From: UBA5399 sp964592125 | GTDB lineage: Bacteria > Bacillota > Clostridia > Christensenellales > Christensenellaceae | DNA length: 5,040 bases | Reading direction: 5' to 3' | Assembly: GCA_964592125.1 (NCBI GenBank) | Contig: CAZQBV010000129.1 | Span: 1-5,040 of the forward strand | Shown here: positions 1-5,040 of the stretch, in pieces | Position numbering within the stretch: position 1 is the first letter of the stretch | How the letters are laid out: the number at the start of each line of letters is the position of its first letter | Program-made: the position numbers and the translations under genes | The notes under the pieces: model-generated | What the model was told of the DNA's origin: nothing | Databases searched by the model: none | What the model saw: only the letters and a program-made list of their open reading frames with translations

Positions 1-1219
1 CATAGTTTTGCAGCACGGCGTTTTGAGCGCGATTCACATTGCAGAAACCCGTGGCGGCATGTTTTAGCAATGTGTCCTTTTTCAGTTTTCCCCGGGAAAG
101 TTCAAATGCACCCAATATGAAATCTGCAAGATTGCTTTGCAGCAGGCCACGTTTCGCCCCCGTATAGCAGGGAATGTTTGCAGCAGTGAAGCGCTCCCTT
201 ATCAATGGCAAATAGCTTTCGGCATTGCCGCACACCACTGCCATATCTGTGAAGCAGTACTTGGCTTTTTGCTTTAAATATGCTATCTGCGCTGCCACAC
301 CATCCACCTCTTCCCGCATATCGCAGGCTGTGGATATGCTGATATCCTTTGCTACATCCGCTTTGCCTGCGGGGTAGGCAAATAGGTTGTGCTGCACATG
401 CAAAATATCCGAGCTCTGGGGTGCATCCTGCAATACAATTTCCGTTTCCAGCCCCAATGCCTGCGCTGCTTCATAAAATCGCATTCGGTTTTCACTGCAT
501 ATGCCATAAACACCACCATCCGGCGCATTGCTATCTGCATACAAAAAGGACATTGTGGTGTGTTTCGCCGTTTGCATCACTGCCGTGATAAAGCGCACTG
601 TTTGTTCGTTGTACATATCAAAGCCATGTATAAATACATGCGCTGTCTTTATAAATTCCGCCTCCAGTACATATTGGGTTACCAGTTCCAGCTTATCTTC
701 TGTATCTACATACTCTGAAAGCAAATCATTTAGCTGCTCGTATACCAGCGCTATATCCTGAAACTTGTGCGCCGTATCGCACCCCTGCACTTCCAGTTCA
801 CGTAGCATATCTGGAGAGATGGCCAATTGCTTCAGTTCTGTTATCACATTGCCAATCAAAGGAGGCAAAGCATAGTTGGAACGCGCGCGGTTCAGAGAAA
901 GCAGCACATCCGCATTGTCGTCCAATATGTGGCGGATCACCATGCTTTTGCCAGCTGCGCCCACAGTTTTTTGGGGTATGCCATGCACTTCTTCCTGTAT
1001 ACGTTGTGCTACGCGAGAAATGCTCACAACATTTATGCCCATAATGCCCTCTGTTCCCAACCGCTCCATCAGCATACACTCTATAGAGTAGGTAGATTGC
1101 GGCGGCACAATAACAAGCACAGGCACTAGGGAATCCTCTTGCACAATTTCCCGTATTTTATCTACCCACACGCCCTCGCGGTTGCTGGCTGGCCTGCCCA
1201 GCACAAATGTTACACCCAT
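1..1219 (-). CDS. addB: AddB-type helicase/nuclease subunit (N-terminal 406 residues, runs off the left edge)
   Basis: AddB pairs with AddA in the helicase-nuclease that resects double-strand breaks and loads RecA in Firmicutes. The reading frame is open without a stop from the ATG at 1219 to the left edge, giving 406 codons. That is about a third of a usual AddB of roughly 1,100-1,200 residues. The layout matches the family: a beta strand and loop at the N-terminus (FVLGRP, 5-10), the 'VPPQSTYSIE' segment (38-47) where AddB proteins usually have VPEQFT, 'INVVSISRVAQRI' (62-74), 'VFIHGFDMYNEQ' (195-206), 'REEVDGVAAQI' (302-312) and 'DMAVVCGNAESY' (325-336). The start is supported by a GAGAGGG ribosome site 7 bases upstream. 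The phosphate-binding loop at 8-15 reads GRPASNRE instead of GxxGxGKS/T, so nucleotide binding by this subunit looks lost. The C-terminal nuclease and iron-sulfur cysteines lie outside the window. An AddB-related exonuclease-like paralogue is less likely. The family call is confident and rests on recalled motif patterns. Confidence 0.88.
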   Translation of the reverse strand, partial: MGVTFVLGRPASNREGVWVDKIREIVQEDSLVPVLVIVPPQSTYSIECMLMERLGTEGIMGINVVSISRVAQRIQEEVHGIPQKTVGAAGKSMVIRHILDDNADVLLSLNRARSNYALPPLIGNVITELKQLAISPDMLRELEVQGCDTAHKFQDIALVYEQLNDLLSEYVDTEDKLELVTQYVLEAEFIKTAHVFIHGFDMYNEQTVRFITAVMQTAKHTTMSFLYADSNAPDGGVYGICSENRMRFYEAAQALGLETEIVLQDAPQSSDILHVQHNLFAYPAGKADVAKDISISTACDMREEVDGVAAQIAYLKQKAKYCFTDMAVVCGNAESYLPLIRERFTAANIPCYTGAKRGLLQSNLADFILGAFELSRGKLKKDTLLKHAATGFCNVNRAQNAVLQNY

Positions 1220-1226
1220 CGGTTAT

Positions 1227-1233
1227 CCCTCTC
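1227..1233 (-). promoter_or_regulatory. Ribosome binding site of addB
   Basis: GAGAGGG on the minus strand lies 7 bases before the ATG at 1219. This fixes the start of the left-edge gene, which has no visible stop. Confidence 0.7.
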
Positions 1234-1256
1234 GCAGTATGATTCCATAGTGCATC

Positions 1257-1295
1257 AAAGCCTACCTGCAATGTTGGTACACTGCGGTAGGCTTT
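1257..1295. terminator. Long intergenic hairpin, possible terminator between the regulator gene and addB
   Basis: The arms at 1257-1266 and 1286-1295 form a perfect 10-base-pair stem (AAAGCCTACC with GGTAGGCTTT). Inside it, 1268-1270 pairs with 1283-1285 and 1272-1274 pairs with 1279-1281, closing on a four-base loop at 1275-1278. On the plus strand the stem ends in five T. On the minus strand, where the genes are, it is preceded by five A and ends in only three T before a G. It sits 34 bases past the regulator stop and 37 bases before the addB start. It could therefore end the regulator transcript weakly, or mark the 5' leader of addB. The fold is seen in the sequence; the terminator role is inferred. 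Confidence 0.55.
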
Positions 1296-1328
1296 TTCCA
1301 TTTCTATTACTATCCTCTATTGTCCACG

Positions 1329-2594
1329 TTATTCCGGCTTGTTTCCTGCTTCCCAGCTGGGTTCCAATTCAGCATCCATATCTTCCATAATCAAATCCAT
1401 ATCCGCTGCAGAGATGCTTCGGCAATGCATTTGCACCCGACTCATTTTGGGCTGCTTGTAAAAATTCCGGCGCAACCTGCCCGCCACCACATCACAGTTC
1501 TCCTGCTTTATTTCCATTAGCATCAGCAAAAACTGTGTGGGGCTGTAACGTGTATATACATCGCCTTTTCTGCAAGTTAGCCGCACTGCCTCACGCGTAG
1601 CAGCAATCACCTTTTTCATACGCGTTCCCGTTTTCAGTGGGGAATCATCCATTTCACTTAAGGAACACAACATTAAGAACACCGATTTTCCGCTTCTGTC
1701 CATATGCCGCACAGCAAATTGATATATGTTGGCAAATGTTTCCAAGTTGCAGAAGAAAGAACCTTTTTCGGTTGCCATTTCATTCATCTTGTTGCGAATG
1801 TCCACAATGGAATCACTCACCTGCTGCACACCATCTGTTATTTGAGTATATAATTCCCTCAGCCTTTCAGATGGGCCAATTCCCAAATCATCAAACAAAA
1901 TAGCGGTTACCAGCTCATATTCTGCTACGGCTTCTTTTATTTTACCCAGCTCGTGTAGGCAGGATATATGCATCAAATATACTTCCTCTTCATAGGGGTA
2001 TATCTGTGCCGCCTTTTTTAGCTGTGGCAATATACGTTCGTATTCACCCATTTCGGAGGCAATTTCGTACGCTTTTTCCACAACCGCCAAATACATATCC
2101 TGATAATAGAGTGAATTCTTCATAACCCAGGGCTCTCCGGAAACTTTCAGTAAAAATTCGCCCTTGTAAAGATCCATTGCTTCAAAACAAAGCTCCAGTC
2201 GCTCCGCTTCGCTCATCTTTTTGCTGCGTATTTCGTTTGCCAAAGCTGCAAATTTCTCTATATCAATATCGCAAGGCAGGTCAGAACAAAAGCCATATGC
2301 GCCCTTTTTATAGATAATGCATTCCTTTTCTATCCCGCCCGCTACCAGCAATTTCCGCAACCTATACACAATGTTTTTCAGTGTAACCGCGGGATTTCCC
2401 ATTTCATCCTCACCCAACAGTACGCTAATTAGCTCATCCTGAGACACCATTTTGTTGCGGTTCACTATTAGGTATTGCATTAGCTGTGTAAGCATGCTAT
2501 TTCTAGCATCTTTTGTAATGATAGGCATATCTGCGTATGTTACCTCGAAACCACCCAGCATTTGCACTCTCAATACTTTCTTCTTCACAATCAT
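1329..2594 (-). CDS. SARP/BTAD-type transcriptional regulator with a degenerate GGDEF-like C-terminal domain
   Basis: The protein has 421 residues from the ATG at 2594. Residues 6-104 look like the winged-helix DNA-binding domain of SARP-type regulators: 'LRVQMLGGFEV' opens it, a helix-rich middle follows, and 'VYRLRKLL' (76-83) is the likely recognition helix. A BTAD-like helical repeat domain follows at about 110-255, with 'AMDLYKGEFL' (139-148) and 'YPYEEEVYLMHISCL' (199-213). After a helical linker (255-277), residues 278-395 follow the GGDEF fold pattern, but the signature is RYSPTQF (349-355) where active diguanylate cyclases have RYGGDEF, and the metal-binding aspartates are not evident. 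It probably binds DNA and may sense a ligand or partner through the last domain without making c-di-GMP. It lies 59 bases after pilT on the same strand, so it may be co-transcribed with and regulate the pilus-like genes; its target is not visible. An in-frame TTG at 2618 and a GTG at 2588 are alternative starts. Confidence 0.85.
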   Translation of the reverse strand: MIVKKKVLRVQMLGGFEVTYADMPIITKDARNSMLTQLMQYLIVNRNKMVSQDELISVLLGEDEMGNPAVTLKNIVYRLRKLLVAGGIEKECIIYKKGAYGFCSDLPCDIDIEKFAALANEIRSKKMSEAERLELCFEAMDLYKGEFLLKVSGEPWVMKNSLYYQDMYLAVVEKAYEIASEMGEYERILPQLKKAAQIYPYEEEVYLMHISCLHELGKIKEAVAEYELVTAILFDDLGIGPSERLRELYTQITDGVQQVSDSIVDIRNKMNEMATEKGSFFCNLETFANIYQFAVRHMDRSGKSVFLMLCSLSEMDDSPLKTGTRMKKVIAATREAVRLTCRKGDVYTRYSPTQFLLMLMEIKQENCDVVAGRLRRNFYKQPKMSRVQMHCRSISAADMDLIMEDMDAELEPSWEAGNKPE

Positions 2595-2596
2595 AT

Positions 2597-2605
2597 CCCT
2601 TTCCC
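2597..2605 (-). promoter_or_regulatory. Ribosome binding site that leaves the regulator start ambiguous
   Basis: GGGAAAGGG on the minus strand. Its last G is 2 bases from the ATG at 2594 and 8 bases from the GTG at 2588, while its first half (GGGA) is 7 bases from the ATG. Spacing therefore allows either start. The GTG would give the start MKKKVLRV, which is also typical of the family. The upstream TTG at 2618 would place this site inside the gene, so it is less likely. Confidence 0.5.
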
Positions 2606-2653
2606 ACTTACCTAGCAAAGCTACAAAACCCTTGCCGGCCTATTTCTATTTTA

Positions 2654-3712
2654 TTACCTGTTCATTTTCTTTTGCAGCATATCTGGGGATATACTATGTG
2701 TCAATATTTCTTCTGCAGTTACAATCCCTTGATCATACAATTTTAACAGGCTACTGTCCATACTTATCATACCTTCATTCATCCCAGAGAAGATAGCAGT
2801 ATCTATTTGATGCGTTTTGGATTCGCGTATCATATTCCTTATCGCGGCATTCACCAGCATTACTTCAAACGCAGGCATAACCTTCTTATCCTTGGTAGCA
2901 ACCAATTGCTGAGAAACCACACCTTGCAGCACCATGGAAAGCTGTACACGAATTTGCCCCTGTTGGTTGGGCGGGAAGGCGTCTATAATTCTATCTATCG
3001 TATTGGTTGCGCCCATTGTATGCAAGGTAGAAATCACCAGATGTCCGGTTTCTGCAGCAGTCATAGCTATACTAATGGTTTCATGGTCTCGCATTTCACC
3101 CAATAGCACTACGTCTGGTGCTTGGCGCAATGCTGCCCTAAGCGCCACTGCATAGGTTTCCGTATCTGTAACAATTTCCCTTTGGCTAATAATGCTCTTA
3201 TTATGTCTATGTAGATATTCAATTGGGTCTTCTAAAGTCACCACATGCGCATTGCGCGTCTTATTAATGGTATCTATAATACAAGCAAGTGTTGTGGATT
3301 TACCGCTACCTGCTGGCCCGGTTACCAGCACCATACCCTTTTGCTTTTTCCCCAGCGCCAGTACCATTTCGGGAATTCCCAATACAGAAGGATCTGGTAA
3401 GCTAAAAGCAATCACACGAACCACCGCAGCCAATGTGCCTCGCTGGCGGTACACGCTTACACGGTAGCGAGAAAGCCCCGTCATAGAAAACGAAAAATCA
3501 TCATCCCCCGTTTGCAGCATCCTCTCAGGGCTTCTTTGCCCCAATCCATATATTTCGTGTACCACACGCTCTGTATCTTCCGGCGTCAATTTCTCTTCGC
3601 CAAAACGTTCTATCTGGTTTTTCACCTTTAACGAAACAGGCATACCTGTAATGATAAATATATCCGAAGCTTCCTTATCTGCCGCCAGTTTCAATATTTG
3701 TTCCGCATCCAT
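2654..3712 (-). CDS. pilT: PilT-family type IV pilus retraction ATPase
   Basis: PilT is the cytoplasmic hexameric ATPase that disassembles type IV pili and drives retraction, twitching and DNA uptake. From the ATG at 3712 the protein has 352 residues, the normal PilT length. The N-terminal PAS-like domain starts 'MDAEQILKLAADKEASDIFI', aligning with the usual PilT start. Walker A is GPAGSGKST (132-140), the Asp box TLEDPIEYL (159-167), Walker B VVLLGEMRD (201-209) and the His box TGHLVISTLHT (222-232). The AIRNMIRE motif (290-297) corresponds to AIRNLIRE, which is characteristic of PilT rather than PilB. All catalytic motifs are intact, so it should be active. A GTG at 3718 is an alternative start: the GAGGAG site is 4 bases from it and 10 from the ATG. 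It follows two pilin-like genes closely and precedes the BTAD regulator, so it is part of the pilus operon. PilU or another PilT paralogue cannot be excluded. Confidence 0.95.
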   Translation of the reverse strand: MDAEQILKLAADKEASDIFIITGMPVSLKVKNQIERFGEEKLTPEDTERVVHEIYGLGQRSPERMLQTGDDDFSFSMTGLSRYRVSVYRQRGTLAAVVRVIAFSLPDPSVLGIPEMVLALGKKQKGMVLVTGPAGSGKSTTLACIIDTINKTRNAHVVTLEDPIEYLHRHNKSIISQREIVTDTETYAVALRAALRQAPDVVLLGEMRDHETISIAMTAAETGHLVISTLHTMGATNTIDRIIDAFPPNQQGQIRVQLSMVLQGVVSQQLVATKDKKVMPAFEVMLVNAAIRNMIRESKTHQIDTAIFSGMNEGMISMDSSLLKLYDQGIVTAEEILTHSISPDMLQKKMNR

Positions 3713-3722
3713 CGCCACTTTA

Positions 3723-3728
3723 CTCCTC
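3723..3728 (-). promoter_or_regulatory. Ribosome binding site of pilT
   Basis: GAGGAG (within AAGAGGAGT) on the minus strand lies in the short gap after the upstream pilin-like gene. It is 4 bases from the GTG at 3718 and 10 from the ATG at 3712, so it supports initiation here but does not decide between the two. Confidence 0.6.
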
Positions 3729-3742
3729 TTATTCCTGCTGTT

Positions 3743-4204
3743 TCAAGTTTCAGCTGTCCATACATTCATGCCTTTAGCCGGGTCATCCGTTACCACCACT
3801 TGTGTATACCAGCTTTTACGCGCCCACTCACCCGTGGGCATGCCTTCTGTATCCAGCTGCACTTCTATTACCACATATAATGTTTTTATTTCATTTACGG
3901 GCACATCATAAAGAATCAACGCCTTATCCTGTGCTGGCTCCACCGTACACCCCAAAGCCTCTACAGCTGTTTTCCAGTCATTCCCACGCACCGCCCCCAT
4001 CACATCTGCCAGCTTTTCCTCTGCTAAAGCATCTGCAGCATAAAATTGCTGGGAGGACTTTGCGGTTTTTGTAGCTAGGTTATAATCAGCGCGCGCGGAA
4101 ACAAATGACAATGTTGCCAATGTTGTTAAGCACAACACAACAAAAATTGCCAATATAGAAATGCCTCCTGTTCCCGTACTAATACCCTGATCGTTTTTAT
4201 TCAT
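3743..4204 (-). CDS. PilX-like single-pass membrane protein, probable minor pilin or pilus-assembly protein
   Basis: The protein has 153 residues: a polar glycine-rich start (1-13), one hydrophobic segment (about 15-37, 'ISILAIFVVLCLTTLATLSF'), then a long amphipathic helix with 'KSSQQFYAADALAEEKLAD' (49-67), and a C-terminal part rich in beta strands. The YAADALAE helix just after the membrane segment is the pattern of PilX-type minor pilins. The canonical prepilin processing site is not present: a glycine pair at 13-14 precedes the hydrophobic segment, but residue 5 of the mature form would not be glutamate for either cut. Only 12 bases separate it from the upstream pseudopilin-like gene and about 24-30 from pilT. 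No strong Shine-Dalgarno site precedes its ATG, so it may depend on translational coupling. The role is inferred from architecture and neighbours; no specific family was recognised. Confidence 0.7.
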   Translation of the reverse strand: MNKNDQGISTGTGGISILAIFVVLCLTTLATLSFVSARADYNLATKTAKSSQQFYAADALAEEKLADVMGAVRGNDWKTAVEALGCTVEPAQDKALILYDVPVNEIKTLYVVIEVQLDTEGMPTGEWARKSWYTQVVVTDDPAKGMNVWTAET

Positions 4205-4216
4205 CTACGGTGTAGC

Positions 4217-4627
4217 TCACTTTCCCGTGTACTTTTTAGTCGTAATTGCATAGATTGCCTTGCTGTCCCGGTTCATGGCAATATCTGCTACCAACAAATC
4301 CCCTTGGCTATCTACCTGTATTACCATGTTGTATTTTGCACTCGCCTCATCTGTTTCATTCCAGTTTTCATCATAGTAGGCATAATATCCCGTATCTTTT
4401 TTTGCATACAGCTCATCCAGCCGCACCAGCTCATCTTCCGAACTACGAATTGTTTCCGCGGCAGTCTGTACGGCCAGTGCAGCATTTGTGGTATCAGTGC
4501 TGCTAACACTTAAAAATCTTGCCTGCGCAAAAATGTTCACACACACAGCACTTGCCAATGCAAAAAACAATATGATAATAATGAGCTCAATTAAAACTAA
4601 TTTTGTTTTGGATGAATTTGTATCCAT
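4217..4627 (-). CDS. Pseudopilin-like protein with a non-canonical prepilin signal
   Basis: The protein has 136 residues: a short basic leader (MDTNSSKTK), a hydrophobic segment at 10-32 ('LVLIELIIIILFFALASAV'), an amphipathic helix (about 33-70) and a small C-terminal domain with 'YYAYYDENW' (81-89). The segment LVLIE matches the FTLIE start of mature type IV pilins, with glutamate at mature position 5, but the residue before it is Lys9 rather than the Gly that prepilin peptidase normally needs. It may be unprocessed, processed by an atypical peptidase, or a membrane-anchored minor pilin. The start is supported by GGGGAA 7 bases upstream, inside the end of the preceding gene. The gaps are 4 bases upstream and 12 downstream, so it belongs to the pilT operon. 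GspI/GspH-like or PilV/PilE-like minor pilins are the nearest candidates. Confidence 0.7.
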   Translation of the reverse strand: MDTNSSKTKLVLIELIIIILFFALASAVCVNIFAQARFLSVSSTDTTNAALAVQTAAETIRSSEDELVRLDELYAKKDTGYYAYYDENWNETDEASAKYNMVIQVDSQGDLLVADIAMNRDSKAIYAITTKKYTGK

Positions 4628-4631
4628 ACAT

Positions 4632-5040
4632 CTATTCCCCGCTGCTCTTCATATACACCATACTATGGAATGCCTTGCCTTCTGTATCTACCACAGTCAG
4701 CTCTATCAAACCATTCTGAATTTTTTCCATATCCATGCTTTCTAGGTTCATTATGGTTTGTCCAGAGCCCGGCAATACTTCTGTGCCCTGCTTTACCATA
4801 ATTTCTCTTAGGTTACCATCTATCACATAAATCCACGTTTCATAAACAGTGCCTTCCATATCCTGCGTAATGACCAATGCACTGCTATCCGCTATATCTT
4901 TAATCTGCACATAGCCCTGATTGTCATGCTGACGAATCTTCTCTGTGATATATGTAATCGAAGTTCTTGCATTGTAATTTTCCGCCATATTGTTGGATAT
5001 ACCTTTGTACACATTCGCCCCCAGCACCACCACAAAAAGT
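4632..5040 (-). CDS. DUF4860-like membrane-anchored protein (5' end cut by the right edge)
   Basis: The frame stays open to the right edge (LFVVVL immediately before GANVYKG), so the GTG at 5033 is an internal valine and the gene begins outside the window. 135 residues are visible. They start at the end of a hydrophobic segment, then give a helix with 'NNMAENYNARTSITYITEK' and 'RQHDNQGYV', followed by a strand-rich domain to the stop. This pattern (membrane segment, MAENYNxRTSxxYIxEKIRQ helix, small beta domain) resembles the DUF4860 proteins of Clostridia found near prepilin-like genes. That assignment is recalled, not searched. The topology matches the other small proteins here, so it is probably another component or minor pilin of the same apparatus. 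The TAG stop lies 4 bases before the next start. No enzymatic motif is visible. Confidence 0.7.
   Translation of the reverse strand, partial: LFVVVLGANVYKGISNNMAENYNARTSITYITEKIRQHDNQGYVQIKDIADSSALVITQDMEGTVYETWIYVIDGNLREIMVKQGTEVLPGSGQTIMNLESMDMEKIQNGLIELTVVDTEGKAFHSMVYMKSSGE

Noticed and set aside
349..588. Plus-strand open frame of 79 codons, with others nearby (389-718, 528-761, 827-1129)
   Set aside because: They lie opposite the continuous addB frame. Their translations are rich in His, Cys and Pro, typical of antisense shadows, and none has a convincing ribosome site.
798..1079. Minus-strand open frame of 93 codons, and a 62-codon one at 352-540
   Set aside because: Both are out-of-frame within addB, whose own frame runs unbroken from 1219 to the left edge with AddB-type motifs.
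1220..1256. Promoter for addB in the gap before its start
   Set aside because: TTGATG and TATGGA-like hexamers exist, but no pair has both a good match and 16-18 base spacing.
2595..2653. Possible promoter or terminator between pilT and the regulator gene
   Set aside because: The AT-rich stretch (TAATAAAATAG on the minus strand) gives a -10-like hexamer, but no -35 hexamer at proper spacing was seen. The GCCGGC palindrome is too short and lacks a T-run for a terminator.
2452..2796. Plus-strand frame of 114 codons across the pilT-regulator junction
   Set aside because: It is opposite the 3' end of pilT and the 5' end of the regulator, and its product is a hydrophobic shadow without recognisable features.
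4321..4509. Minus-strand frame of 62 codons inside the pseudopilin-like gene
   Set aside because: It is out-of-frame within a gene that has its own start, ribosome site and tight operon spacing.

Overview
The window reads as a chromosomal segment of a Gram-positive anaerobe, most likely in the Clostridia. Three things point there: an AddB-type recombination subunit (AddAB rather than RecBCD), GAG/GGA-rich Shine-Dalgarno sites, and a Clostridia-like type IV pilus (T4P) gene set with a BTAD regulator. The genus cannot be read from this stretch. All six credible genes lie on the minus strand, so transcription runs from the right edge to the left.

Right part (5040 to 2654), in transcription order: a 5'-truncated membrane-anchored protein resembling DUF4860-type proteins of Clostridia; a small pseudopilin-like protein with the hydrophobic start LVLIE but no glycine before it; a second small single-pass protein resembling PilX-type minor pilins; and a complete PilT-family ATPase. 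Gaps are 4, 12 and about 24-30 bases, which indicates one operon. This looks like the tail of a T4P or pilus-like locus. The extension ATPase (PilB), the platform protein (PilC), the major pilin and the prepilin peptidase would be expected beyond the right edge.

Middle (2594 to 1329): a regulator of the SARP/BTAD type, with an N-terminal winged helix, a helical BTAD domain and a C-terminal domain that looks like a decayed GGDEF domain. It follows pilT by about 60 bases with no clear terminator, so it may be co-transcribed with the pilus genes and act on them.

Left part (1328 to 1): a 109-base intergenic gap holding a strong long hairpin, then the first 406 codons of addB, which runs off the left edge. 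Its N-terminal ATP-binding loop is degenerate. addB is probably a separate transcription unit of housekeeping DNA repair.

There are no RNA genes, mobile elements, CRISPR arrays or long repeats. The most interesting material is the set of non-canonical pilin-like proteins next to pilT, the regulator with a degenerate GGDEF-like domain, and the AddB without a Walker A motif.
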